Assembly (NCBI RefSeq): GCF_010729665.1
Contig: NZ_AP022610.1
Location: forward strand, 1,922,001 to 1,986,000
Length of the DNA stretch: 64,000 nt
Direction of reading: 5' to 3'
Source: Mycolicibacterium madagascariense
Lineage (GTDB): Bacteria; Actinomycetota; Actinomycetes; Mycobacteriales; Mycobacteriaceae
Part shown: positions 36,038 through 44,985 of the stretch, in pieces
Position numbering within the stretch: the first letter of the stretch is position 1
Layout: every line of letters starts with the position of its first letter
Program-made: the position numbers and the translations under genes
The notes under the pieces: model-generated
Seen by the model: the letters and a program-made list of their open reading frames with translations, nothing else
The model's database searches: none
Told to the model about the DNA's origin: nothing

Positions 36038-37681
36038 TCACCCTCGACTCAGCTCCACGGCCTTGACGATCAGCAGGATGGCGCCGATCACCAGGTAGCC
36101 GCGCAGGGCCAGCATGCCGAGTTTCGTTCCCGCCGACCACGTTACGGGTTCCAACAGTGCCAGCGGTGGCATCCGCCAGTGCATTGCGTCCTGCCGGGAC
36201 ATCCCGGGGAGCGGCGGCGTGCCGACAGGCTGACGCCGGCTCCGCCACCGCAGGACGCCGGTCGCCAGCACGCCGAGGACGACGAGACCGACCGCCAGAC
36301 ACGTCGTGACGGTCACCACGTCGAGCGTCGGGAACAACGTGGTGGCCATCAGGATCCCCGACAGCAGCAGGAGCACCGAGACGATGAGCACCGCGACCAC
36401 GTTGAGCCAACGGCGATTGACCCACGGCCCCAATACTTCTCGGTCGTTGCACAGCAGGAGCAGGAAGACGCTGGCGCTGGGCAACAGCAGTCCGGCCAGC
36501 GCCTGTACCGCGGTGGTGATCAGTCCCAGCGGTGCGCCGGGGATCAGCACGATGCCCGCCGCCGCGGCGACCATCGCGGTGTAGGACAGGTAGAACGGCT
36601 TGGCGTCGGAGAACCCGCGGTGCAGAGAGTGCTTGAGGCCGAACACGTCCCCGAAGGCGTAGCTCGTCGACAGCGTCACCGCGGCAGCACCGACGATGGA
36701 GGCGTCCAGGAGCACGATGGCGAAGATCGGTCCCAGCACGCTGCTGTGCTGGGACAGCAGCGTGGCGACGTGTCCCGCGTCGACGAAGTCACCCGTACTG
36801 CCGGTGGATCGCGCGGCCCAGTCGGCGGTCATGACCAGTGCCGCAGCCCCGATCACCACCACGAACGCTCCGAGAGTGGTGTCGACGCGCTCGTAGCCGA
36901 TGAACCTCGGGGTGATGCGTTTGTCGACGATGTTGGACTGTTGGAAGAACAGCTGCCAGGGCGCGACGGTGGTGCCCACGATCGCGATGATCAACAGCAC
37001 CGCATCCGAACTCAGTCCGCCCCTGATGCCTGGCACGACGAGGTCGCGAGCCGCGGCACCCCACTGCGGATGGGACCACAGCAGCATCGGAAGCTGCAGG
37101 GTGGTGATGGCGATGAACACGAACATCGCTCGCTCCCAACGGCGGAAGCTTCCCGACGCCATGATCGCCACCAACGCCACGCCGGTGGTGGGAACGACGA
37201 CGTACTTCGACACCCCGAAGTAGTCCGCCACCAAAGAGACCCCGATGAACTCGGTGACGATGGTCAGGAAGTTCAGCAGGAAGAGGTCTCCGACGCTGAA
37301 CCACCCCCAGCCGCGGCCGAAGCGTTCGCTGATCAGTCGGGCGTGGCCGACCCCCGTCACCGCGCCGAGGCGAACCACCATCTCCTGGTTGACGATGAGG
37401 ACGGGAATGAGCAGCACCAGGACCCAGAGCAGGCTGTAGCCGTAGTCCTGCCCGGCCTGCGCGTAGGTGGCTACGCCGCCGGCGTCGTTGTCACCGACCA
37501 TCACGATCAGCCCGGGACCGACGATGGCAAGCAGTGTGAGCAGGCGGGTCCTGAACGTGCGCCCCTGGGTGGTGTCACCGATCGCGATTCGACCGAACGC
37601 GCCCTCGATGTCACCCAGGTGTGCGGAGTCCAACACCGCGGATGCGCCCCGCGACGTTCCGTCCAGCTCGCCCTCAGTCAC
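36038..37681 (-). CDS. NRAMP-related divalent metal transporter with non-canonical ion site (possibly Mg2+)
   Basis: A 547-residue protein with about 11 membrane helices. The first helix carries GDNDAGG (residues 63-69) where classical NRAMP transporters have DPGN, and the sixth carries TTVAPWQ (237-243) where they have MPH. Loss of the metal-selecting Met is a feature of NRAMP-related magnesium transporters (NRMT), so magnesium is a better guess than manganese or iron. The gene starts inside the last codons of the PRC-MgtE-CBS gene (8-bp overlap), which shows translational coupling to a magnesium-sensor-like protein. An MgtA-type ATPase lies just upstream on the same strand. Confidence 0.85.
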   Translation of the reverse strand: MTEGELDGTSRGASAVLDSAHLGDIEGAFGRIAIGDTTQGRTFRTRLLTLLAIVGPGLIVMVGDNDAGGVATYAQAGQDYGYSLLWVLVLLIPVLIVNQEMVVRLGAVTGVGHARLISERFGRGWGWFSVGDLFLLNFLTIVTEFIGVSLVADYFGVSKYVVVPTTGVALVAIMASGSFRRWERAMFVFIAITTLQLPMLLWSHPQWGAAARDLVVPGIRGGLSSDAVLLIIAIVGTTVAPWQLFFQQSNIVDKRITPRFIGYERVDTTLGAFVVVIGAAALVMTADWAARSTGSTGDFVDAGHVATLLSQHSSVLGPIFAIVLLDASIVGAAAVTLSTSYAFGDVFGLKHSLHRGFSDAKPFYLSYTAMVAAAAGIVLIPGAPLGLITTAVQALAGLLLPSASVFLLLLCNDREVLGPWVNRRWLNVVAVLIVSVLLLLSGILMATTLFPTLDVVTVTTCLAVGLVVLGVLATGVLRWRSRRQPVGTPPLPGMSRQDAMHWRMPPLALLEPVTWSAGTKLGMLALRGYLVIGAILLIVKAVELSRG

Positions 37682-39005
37682 GATCGAATCCGCTCGTGGT
37701 GCCGACCGTTTCGCGAACCGGGCGGGCAGCGGGTTCGCGGCGGCGCCAATCCTCGGGAATGGTCGCCTCGAGGACGTCGTCGAACGTCACGACGCCAAGC
37801 ACCCGGTCACCCGCGTCCACCACCGGGATGAGAACCAGGTTGTAGTCCGCCATCAGCAGCGCGACGTCGGTGACGTCCGCCTCGGGGGTGACTCGCACCG
37901 GGTCGAGATCGAGCAGGTCCAGCACCGGTGCGTCCGGATCGGACTGCAGCAGTCGGATCACCGAGACGACACCGACGAGGACTCCGCTCGCGTCGACGGC
38001 GTGCACCTTCAGCAGCGCCTCGGGTTGCAGGGACCGGCCGGTGGCGATCACCGAAAGTGCTTGCGCCACAGTCGCCTCGACCGCGCAGGAGGCGACGTCG
38101 ACGCTCATCAACCCGCCCGCGCTGTCCGGATTGAATCCCATGAGGGTGACGACCTTGGTGCGCTGACCCGCGGGCAGCATCTCCAGTACCCGCCGACGCC
38201 GGGACTGACGGAGGTCGGCGATGGCATCCGCGGCGTCGTCGGCGCGCATCCTGGCCAACACGGCGGCGACCTGGGCGTCGTCCATGTCGCGGAGGATCTC
38301 GCTGGCCTTGTCGGGGTCGAGCTCCTCGAAGACGTCGGCCTCCAGTTCGGGGTCGCCGTGAAGGCGATCGAGGATCTCCCCGCCCTCCTTGCGGTCGGCA
38401 TCCTCGAGCAGGTCGGCGATCTGGGCCGCCTTGAGCCTCGACATCCGTGCGTCGCCCCGCCGGTCGCCGATGCTCTGGCGGTGCCCGATGAGGGGTTCGA
38501 AGGCCTTCCAGTCGCGGCGAGCGTGCCCGCTGCCGCGTTTGATCAAGCCGAACAACCGCGCTGGCCGGCGGGTGTCGAGCCGGGCCAGTGCCCAGCCCGT
38601 TCCGACGTCGTCGAGTTCGACGTCGTAGGCGCGCACCAGTTCCGCCGCCGAGACGTCGATCAGACGGTGATCGAGGACGTCGGCACGCAACAGGACCTCA
38701 CCGTCACGGCGTTCGAATTCCCGCAGATCCACCTTGTTCTTGGTCAACTCGATGCGTTCCTGGGCCAGATCGGTGATCTGCTGGGACGGCACGTACACCC
38801 GGCGTGCGCCGATCCCGACCACCAAGCCGGTGACCGGGGGATGGCCCCGCTCGCCCCGCAGGCTCACGACGACGTCGTCGACGCGGCCCACCGGGTCACC
38901 CGACCGGGCGACCACGGGACGACCCAGAACCTGGGACAGGTGAATCACCCCACGCGACGGCGACGTGGGCGCATCGGACGCCTCGGGCGATGGCAGTGCA
39001 CTCAT
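37674..39005 (-). CDS. Soluble PRC-barrel / MgtE N-domain / CBS-pair protein
   Basis: A 443-residue protein without membrane helices. Residues about 20-150 resemble a PRC barrel with a repeated beta pattern (VVARSGDPVGRVDDVVV). Residues about 195-300 are the MgtE N-terminal superhelical domain (IADLLEDADRKEGGEILDRL, then LDPDKASEILRDMDDAQVAAVLARM), and 310-430 a CBS pair ending VLGVVTFDDVLEATIPEDW. In MgtE these two domains bind cytoplasmic Mg2+ and gate the pore, but the pore domain is absent here. It overlaps the NRAMP-like gene by 8 bp, so it may sense Mg2+ for that transporter. Confidence 0.9.
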   Translation of the reverse strand: MSALPSPEASDAPTSPSRGVIHLSQVLGRPVVARSGDPVGRVDDVVVSLRGERGHPPVTGLVVGIGARRVYVPSQQITDLAQERIELTKNKVDLREFERRDGEVLLRADVLDHRLIDVSAAELVRAYDVELDDVGTGWALARLDTRRPARLFGLIKRGSGHARRDWKAFEPLIGHRQSIGDRRGDARMSRLKAAQIADLLEDADRKEGGEILDRLHGDPELEADVFEELDPDKASEILRDMDDAQVAAVLARMRADDAADAIADLRQSRRRRVLEMLPAGQRTKVVTLMGFNPDSAGGLMSVDVASCAVEATVAQALSVIATGRSLQPEALLKVHAVDASGVLVGVVSVIRLLQSDPDAPVLDLLDLDPVRVTPEADVTDVALLMADYNLVLIPVVDAGDRVLGVVTFDDVLEATIPEDWRRREPAARPVRETVGTTSGFDRD

Positions 39006-39165
39006 TGCCGCAACTCCTCTCCTGTCCCTGGTCGTCGAATGCGCTTCCGCGGCAGGCGAACTCCACGCCTGGGGCAGTGCTCAGACGGCGACCAACGGGG
39101 GTGCCCAGCTCCAATGGGCGGCCGGGCACGTCTCGGACATGCCCACAGTGTGCCGACCGTGACTC

Positions 39166-39193
39166 AAACAGTCAAACGAATCTACAACTGTTT
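39166..39193. promoter_or_regulatory. Inverted repeat AAACAGT-N14-ACTGTTT upstream of the Mg sensor/transporter operon
   Basis: Two perfect 7-bp arms whose centres are 21 bp apart (two helical turns), about 160 bp upstream of the PRC-MgtE-CBS start and 30 bp after the end of the MgtA gene. It is a plausible operator for a dimeric regulator; the ligand is unknown. No M-box magnesium riboswitch pattern was seen nearby. Confidence 0.45.
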
Positions 39194-39222
39194 ACCCGAC
39201 GGCCGAACCCCGTGCGAACCCG

Positions 39223-41874
39223 TCAGGGATAGTCGTGGACGTACCGCACGTAGCGGCGCTTGACCCACGACGCGCTCGCCGCATAGCCGACGAGGACCAC
39301 GGCCAGCCAGACCGTGTACGTGATGGGCAACGGCTGCATGCCCAGTACGCCGGCCAGCGGACTCGACGGCAGCGCCAGACCGACGGCGGCCGCCAGACAG
39401 GACGCGAGGACCAGCACGGTGACGGGACGCTGGGACCGCCACGGTGCGGCTCGACCTCGCAGCACCATGACGATGAGGAGCTGGGACAGCAGCCCCTCCA
39501 GGAACCAGCCGGTCCGGAAGAGCCCGGACGACGCGGCGCCGCCGAACCACCACCAGAGTGCGGCGAAGGTGGCGACGTCGAAGATCGAGCTGAGCGCCCC
39601 GAAGATGATCATGAACCCGACGAGTCCATCGGACCGCCAGCGCCGTGGGGCGCGCAGGTAGTCGGCGTCGACCCGATCCCACGGCAGGGTCAGTTGAGCG
39701 CAGTCGTAGAGGAGGTTCTGTACGAGCAACTGGGTGGGCAGGATCGGCAGCATGGGCAGCAGCAGCCCGGCGACGATCACCGACAGCGCGTTGCCGAAGT
39801 TCGAACTGGCCGTGATGCGCACGTATTTCATCGTGTTGCCGAGCGTGCGCCTGCCCTCGACCACACCCTCGGCGATCACTCGCAGGTCGGAATCCAGCAT
39901 GATGAGGTCCGCTGCCTGCTTGGTCGCTGCCGACGCGGTGTCCGCGGCAATGCCGACGTCGGACAACCGCAGTGCGCCAACGTCGTTCACGCCGTCGCCC
40001 ACGAAGCCGACCGTCGTCCCGTCTCGTCGCAGCGCGGCGACCACGCGCGCCTTCTGGGACGGCGACACCTCGGCGAAGATCGACGTGGTGTGAGCGACGG
40101 CCTGCAGTGCGTCGTCGTCGAGGTCGTCGAGGTCCTCACCCACCAGGACCGCGGTGGTGGCGATGCCCACCTGGTGGGCGGTGTGCATGGCCACGGTCCG
40201 CGCGTCGCCGGTGATCATCTTCAATGCCACGCCGAGGTGCGAGAGCTCTTCGATCGTGCCGCGGGCGCCGGCCCGGACCGGATCGACGAATGCGACGAAA
40301 CCGGCCAGTAGCAGGTCGTGTTCGTCGTCGTCGGAATGACGCTCCAGGCGTCTGGGGAGATCGCGGACGGCGACGGCGAGCACCTGCATGCCGACGCCGC
40401 GGTAGTCGGCGACCAGGCCCTCCACCTCGCTGCGCCGCGCTTCGTCGATGGCGACGGCGGCGCCGTCCACCCACATCGCACTGCAGCACGACACGACGAC
40501 GTCGGCATCGCCCTGACAGATGATCTGATGACCACCGGTGGGGGAGGTGACGACGACGCTCGCGCGGCGGCGGCGATGGTCGAACGGGATCTCGGCGACC
40601 AGTCGCCGCTGCGGGCCGGGCTCGTCCACCATGGTCTCGGATACGAAGGCGATCGCATCGTCGAACCGGCCGCCGGTGATCTCCGAGCACGACGCCGCGG
40701 CGACGGCGAGTTCGGCGGCCAGGCCGTCCGGGCGTCCGCAGGCGTCGACGCCGTGGGCGTACACCACCCGGTCCTCGGTGAGCGTTCCTGTCTTGTCCAC
40801 GCAGAGCACCTCCATGGCGCTCAGGTCTTGAATGGCGTTGAGGCGGTGGACGATCACGTCCCTGGCGGCGAACCGGGTGGCGCCGCGGGCGAGGGTGGTG
40901 GTGACGAGGACCGGCAGCATCTCGGGCGTGAGGCCGACGGCGACGGTGACCGCCAGCGCTGCCGCGTGTGACCACTGCCCGTCGTGAATGCCGCGGACGA
41001 CGAACACCACCGGCGCCATCACCAGCATGAATCGCACCAGCGTCCAGCCGACCGAACGGACGCCACGGTCGACGCTCGATCGACGATCGTGCCGAATGCC
41101 GTTGCGGCGCACGGAACCCGAGTACGTGCGCCACCCGGTTCCGATCACCAGTCCCGTGGCACTCCCTGCGACCACGGTGGTACCGGCGAAGCACAGCCGC
41201 GGGTGGGCGACGACGGCCAGCGTCGGTGCCGGATCCGCACTGCGGGCGGCCTTGCCGACCGGCAGGGTCTCACCGGTGAGCATCGATTGATCGACGCTCA
41301 GTCCCGTCGCGGAGATGATGCGGACGTCCGCGGGAACGACGTCACCGGCCTGCAGCAGCACCACGTCGCCGACGACGATCTCGGTCACGGGTGCCTCGCG
41401 CACGACGGGCATCGCGTCCTCGGCGCTGCGCCGGCGCACCGTGGCCGTCGCCGGCTCCGGGGCGCACAGGGCGGCAACGGCCCGCGCCGCGCGTCCGTGC
41501 TGCCAGGCTCGCAGTGAGCCCGCACCCACCACCATGACCGCGACGGTGAGGGCTCCTCGGGCATCCCCGAGGAAGCCGAACACCACGCCGAGCGAGCCGA
41601 GGAGGAAGACGAACGGGCTGCGAACCGCCGTCAGCAGGGTGGCGGGCCACGACTGTCGGCGATCCTGCGTGCTGACGTTCTCGCCGAATCGCGCCAGCCG
41701 ATCGACGGCCTGTTCCTCGGTCAGTCCGCGCGGTGAGCTATCGGCTGCCTTGAAGAGCGCGAATTCCGAGGCTGCCGCGCTGTCCTGGAGCGCGTCGATC
41801 CCCGAGGCCAGTTCGACGCCGATGGCCGCAGACGAGTCGACCACTATGCGCCCGCTCCCGACCCACGTTCGCAC
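39223..41874 (-). CDS. mgtA: Magnesium-translocating P-type ATPase, MgtA/MgtB type
   Basis: An 883-residue P-type ATPase of group IIIB. It shows the LTGE phosphatase motif, DKTGTLT (phospho-Asp near residue 357), GDGVND in the hinge, and the membrane motif TPEMLPVLV together with LLYDCAQLTLPWDRVD, both typical of MgtA/MgtB. These pumps import Mg2+ at low external concentration. The GTG start at 41874 lies 6 bases behind a GATTAT -10-like hexamer. The gene is divergent from an ArsR regulator, 56 bp away. Confidence 0.92.
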   Translation of the reverse strand: MRTWVGSGRIVVDSSAAIGVELASGIDALQDSAAASEFALFKAADSSPRGLTEEQAVDRLARFGENVSTQDRRQSWPATLLTAVRSPFVFLLGSLGVVFGFLGDARGALTVAVMVVGAGSLRAWQHGRAARAVAALCAPEPATATVRRRSAEDAMPVVREAPVTEIVVGDVVLLQAGDVVPADVRIISATGLSVDQSMLTGETLPVGKAARSADPAPTLAVVAHPRLCFAGTTVVAGSATGLVIGTGWRTYSGSVRRNGIRHDRRSSVDRGVRSVGWTLVRFMLVMAPVVFVVRGIHDGQWSHAAALAVTVAVGLTPEMLPVLVTTTLARGATRFAARDVIVHRLNAIQDLSAMEVLCVDKTGTLTEDRVVYAHGVDACGRPDGLAAELAVAAASCSEITGGRFDDAIAFVSETMVDEPGPQRRLVAEIPFDHRRRRASVVVTSPTGGHQIICQGDADVVVSCCSAMWVDGAAVAIDEARRSEVEGLVADYRGVGMQVLAVAVRDLPRRLERHSDDDEHDLLLAGFVAFVDPVRAGARGTIEELSHLGVALKMITGDARTVAMHTAHQVGIATTAVLVGEDLDDLDDDALQAVAHTTSIFAEVSPSQKARVVAALRRDGTTVGFVGDGVNDVGALRLSDVGIAADTASAATKQAADLIMLDSDLRVIAEGVVEGRRTLGNTMKYVRITASSNFGNALSVIVAGLLLPMLPILPTQLLVQNLLYDCAQLTLPWDRVDADYLRAPRRWRSDGLVGFMIIFGALSSIFDVATFAALWWWFGGAASSGLFRTGWFLEGLLSQLLIVMVLRGRAAPWRSQRPVTVLVLASCLAAAVGLALPSSPLAGVLGMQPLPITYTVWLAVVLVGYAASASWVKRRYVRYVHDYP

Positions 41875-41880
41875 ACTTGC

Positions 41881-41886
41881 ATAATC
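41881..41886 (-). promoter_or_regulatory. -10-like hexamer (GATTAT) of the MgtA gene
   Basis: On the minus strand GATTAT ends 6 bases before GTG 41874, consistent with a leaderless transcript. The whole divergent promoter for MgtA and ArsR must fit in 56 bp, so the ArsR protein, if it binds here, would control both. Confidence 0.4.
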
Positions 41887-41930
41887 GTCGTCGACAGATC
41901 AGGCTGGACCGAGCCAGGAAAGGATCCCAC

Positions 41931-42284
41931 GTGCCCCCAGCCCGAGCCGGCAACGCCTCCGCGCAGGCGCTCGGACCGGAGTTGTTGCAAGACTCCTCGA
42001 GCATGTTCGCGATGCTGGCGACCCCCGTTCGCGTCCACATCCTGTGGCTGCTGGCGCACGGCGGCCAGGACGTCGGCACGTTGGCCGAGAACACCGGACA
42101 GACGCTGGCGACCGTCAGCCACCACCTGGGCAAGCTGAAACTGGCCGGACTGGTCCGCGACCAGCGCGATGGCAAGCGCCGCATCTACGTCGCCGCCGAC
42201 CCCGACGTCGTCGAGCTGGTCGTCGGCGTGATCCAGCGCAAGTTGGCCGACCAGAAACGCAGCAGCCGCCGTCGGCGGGCCTGA
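41931..42284 (+). CDS. ArsR-family helix-turn-helix regulator
   Basis: A 117-residue ArsR/SmtB-type repressor: FAMLATPVRVHILWLLAHGG, recognition helix QTLATVSHHLGKLKLAGLVRD, and wing RDGKRRIYVAADPDVV, with a basic C-terminus. No cysteine is present, so any metal site would use His/Asp/Glu. GTG 41931 follows AGGAAAGGA; a TTG at 41877 is in frame but less likely. It is divergent from the Mg2+ ATPase, which it probably controls. Confidence 0.9.
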   Translation: MPPARAGNASAQALGPELLQDSSSMFAMLATPVRVHILWLLAHGGQDVGTLAENTGQTLATVSHHLGKLKLAGLVRDQRDGKRRIYVAADPDVVELVVGVIQRKLADQKRSSRRRRA

Positions 42285-42537
42285 CCTCGACACCCGTGAC
42301 ACTCGATCCACGGATGCGAGTATCAGGGGATTCCCTGCAGCTTTCCTGAGGACGTGCCGTCAGTCGGCTTCCCGCGTCTCGCACCGTCGGCCGGGCGGGC
42401 CGATCGCCCGCGACACCTGGGCGGCATGCGATGACGTCGAACCGTGATCTCGCCGTACCGTGTGTCAAGGTAGCTTTGTCGGACGTTAATACGAACATTT
42501 GAGCGTTCGATCGACGACGCGGTGGAGGAGGCGCCCG

Positions 42538-43986
42538 GTGACACTCGCGCGTGCCGGCGTGGGCCTCTTCTCCGCCGCGGTACTGGCACTGTCTGGAATG
42601 GGCTGGTGGACAACCGATCACGCGCTCAGCGGCATGACCATCTCGCAGGCACTGGGGCTGACGTCACCACGTTCCAACGGCGGGGCGATGAACGTCCTGC
42701 TGATCGGGTTGGATTCGCGGCGGGATCAGCAGGGCAACGAGCTGCCGCAGGAGATACTCGACCAGTTGCACGCCGGGGACTCCGACACCGGCGGGTACAA
42801 CACCAACACCCTGATACTGGCGCACCTGGATGCCGACAACAAGGTGACGGCGTTCTCCATCCCGCGTGATGACTACGTGGCGGCCGACGGCATACCCGGA
42901 TATGACCACATCAAGATCAAGGAGGCCTACGGGCTGGCCAAGGCCAATGCCGAGCAGGCCCTGGTGGACCAGGGGGTCGGGGACCAGGAGGAGCTGGAGC
43001 GCAAGGGACGCGAGGCCGGCCGCGCGGCCACCCTCCGCGCGGTGCGCGATCTGACCGGCCAACCCATCGACTACTTCGCCGAGGTCAATCTCGCGGGATT
43101 CTACGACCTCGCATCGGCGCTCGGTTCGATCCAGGTGTGTCTGAATCATGCCGTCTACGACGACTTCTCGGGTGCCGACTTCCCCGCCGGCCCGCAGAGT
43201 CTCGACGCGTCACAAGCCCTCGCGTTCGTCAGGCAGCGCCACGGGCTGGACAACGGCGACCTCGACCGCACCCACCGGCAGCAGGCGTTCCTGGTGTCGG
43301 TGCTGCGGCAACTACAGGACGGGGGCGCGGTCACCGACATGAGCAAGTTCAACGCCCTCGTCGACGTCGCCAAGCGCGACGTCGTCCTCTCCAGCGGATG
43401 GGGTCCCGCACAGTTCGTCCGCATCAGCGCGATCGCCGGAAGCAACGTCACGTTTCAGACGCTCCCGGTGCTGCGGTATGACTCCGTCGACGGCCAGGAC
43501 GTCAACATCGTCGATCCGGCCGCGATCCGGGCCGAGGTCGCGGCGGCGTTCTCCGGTGCCGCGGCGAGCTCGACGCCTCGACCGAAGCCGTCGAGCACCG
43601 TCGACGTGATCAACGCCGGGGACACCTCGGGGCTGGCAGGCACCGTGTCGCAGTGGCTGAGCGAACAGGGGTATGCCGCAGGAGAGGTACGCAACGCCGA
43701 GGCGGGCGAGCCCACCTCGACGGCCATCGGCTACGGCGACGGGGCCGGTGGCGACGCCGACGCCCTGGCGAAGCTGCTGAACGTCACCGGCCCGGTCCAG
43801 GCCGACCCGGCGCTGGGCGCCGGGCACGTCCGCGTGGTGCTGGGACCAAGCTTCACGCTGCCCGCCGACATCGATTCTGCGCCACCGTCAACGGTGTCGG
43901 CGGCCAGCGTCGACGGGACTGCCCCCACCGACGCTCCGAACCAGGGCCAGCCGGTCGACGGCCACGGCATCCCGTGCGTCGACTAG
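42538..43986 (+). CDS. LytR-CpsA-Psr (LCP) family protein with LytR_C domain
   Basis: A 482-residue protein with one N-terminal membrane helix (VGLFSAAVLALSGMGWW), the LCP catalytic domain (MNVLLIGLDSRRD, ILAHLDADNKVTAFSIPRDDYV, QALAFVRQRHGLDNGDLDRTHRQQ, all with the polyprenyl-phosphate-binding Arg/Asp) and a C-terminal LytR_C domain (DVINAGDTSGLAGTVSQWL). LCP proteins attach arabinogalactan to peptidoglycan in mycobacteria. GTG 42538 has a strong GGAGGAG 8 bases upstream; TTG 42499 is also in frame. Confidence 0.93.
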   Translation: MTLARAGVGLFSAAVLALSGMGWWTTDHALSGMTISQALGLTSPRSNGGAMNVLLIGLDSRRDQQGNELPQEILDQLHAGDSDTGGYNTNTLILAHLDADNKVTAFSIPRDDYVAADGIPGYDHIKIKEAYGLAKANAEQALVDQGVGDQEELERKGREAGRAATLRAVRDLTGQPIDYFAEVNLAGFYDLASALGSIQVCLNHAVYDDFSGADFPAGPQSLDASQALAFVRQRHGLDNGDLDRTHRQQAFLVSVLRQLQDGGAVTDMSKFNALVDVAKRDVVLSSGWGPAQFVRISAIAGSNVTFQTLPVLRYDSVDGQDVNIVDPAAIRAEVAAAFSGAAASSTPRPKPSSTVDVINAGDTSGLAGTVSQWLSEQGYAAGEVRNAEAGEPTSTAIGYGDGAGGDADALAKLLNVTGPVQADPALGAGHVRVVLGPSFTLPADIDSAPPSTVSAASVDGTAPTDAPNQGQPVDGHGIPCVD

Positions 43987-44283
43987 CGGCGATCAGGTAC
44001 TTCCCGGCCGCAGACGCCTCGTAGCGGTCGTCCAGACTCACCGGTGACCATGTGCGACAACCCTTTTCAGCTGCGAGATCCGGCGCCGCACACGTCACGT
44101 CCACTCGGTGGCGACAGCCGTCGTTCGCTCGGACGGGCCGTAAAGCATTGACTACCAATGGATTCAGCAACCTGCCAGGTTCGACTTCTTCAGTTTGAAT
44201 TCAGATTGATCGGTCAACATCGTGCTCAGCGAACCCGCAGCGATGCCGATGGCAACCGCTCACCCTTCAGCAGAGAGACGGCC

Positions 44284-44985
44284 ATGACCCTGGTGACACT
44301 GGACGCCGTCCTGATCCTTCCGCCGCCACTGCGCCGCCTGGCGGTGGACCACAGCAGCCGGCTGGCCGACGCGATGGAGGCGCACGGCGGGGCGTGCTTC
44401 CGGCTCGGCGCCGACTTTCCCGACCGCGTCGACGGCCCCTGCGAACCACACGTGTCGCTGTTCATGATGGCCGTCGAGGACCACGAGGTGCCCAAGGTGG
44501 CCCGCGCGGTGGCCGAGGCCGCGCAGACGGTCGGACCCGTGTCGGCGACGGCCGTCGAGTATCGCCACAATCACGAGGGTGCGCCCGAGGTCTTCTTCGC
44601 CCGGTCCGACGAATTCCGTGACGTGCAGCGCGCGGTGGTGGCCGGGGCAGAGCCGCTGCGCGGCGGGCGGCTGCGTGAATTGGGCCCTGGCGGTGAGAGA
44701 TTGGCCGACATCGTCGCCGACCCCGATCCCGAGGACCCGGCGCGGGTCCGCCAGCTGCGTCGGTACGGCTTCGACGACGTCTCCGACGAACTCGACGACC
44801 GGTTCGACCCGCACGTGACGTTGACGTGGCCGCGTGACGAGACGACCCGCGTCGATCTGGGCCTGCTGCCGCCGGTCGCGGACTTCAACGGGGTGCTGAC
44901 CGATCTCGCCCTGTTCGGAATGAGCCCGAACGGCACCTGCACCACCCGCTACGGTTCCTGGACGCTCACCGGCGGTCGGCGATGA
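44284..44985 (+). CDS. 2H phosphoesterase superfamily protein (2'-5' RNA ligase-like)
   Basis: A 233-residue protein with the two diagnostic His-x-Thr/Ser motifs: HVSL (in CEPHVSLFMMAVED) and HVTL (in FDPHVTLTWP). These form the active site of 2H phosphoesterases, which act on 2',5' or cyclic phosphodiesters. The frame remains open upstream but homology begins at MTLVTLDAVL. Its stop overlaps the start of the next MFS gene by 4 bases (ATGA), so the two are translationally coupled. The real substrate is unknown. Confidence 0.78.
   Translation: MTLVTLDAVLILPPPLRRLAVDHSSRLADAMEAHGGACFRLGADFPDRVDGPCEPHVSLFMMAVEDHEVPKVARAVAEAAQTVGPVSATAVEYRHNHEGAPEVFFARSDEFRDVQRAVVAGAEPLRGGRLRELGPGGERLADIVADPDPEDPARVRQLRRYGFDDVSDELDDRFDPHVTLTWPRDETTRVDLGLLPPVADFNGVLTDLALFGMSPNGTCTTRYGSWTLTGGRR

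Noticed and set aside
35966..37831. Large plus-strand frame opposite the NRAMP-like gene
   Set aside because: Composition is rich in His, Asp and Arg as expected of an antisense shadow; the minus strand has clear membrane helices.
39006..39222. M-box magnesium riboswitch before the MgtE/NRAMP operon
   Set aside because: The conserved M-box sequence elements could not be found on the transcribed strand; only an inverted repeat is visible.
42492..42509. LexA (SOS) box-like CGAAC...GTTCG before the LCP gene
   Set aside because: The arms are 8 bases apart, whereas the mycobacterial SOS box requires 4.
44147..44160. Shared GACTACCAATG word at 44150 and 51101 as a regulatory motif
   Set aside because: Only two copies with different positions relative to the genes; likely chance.
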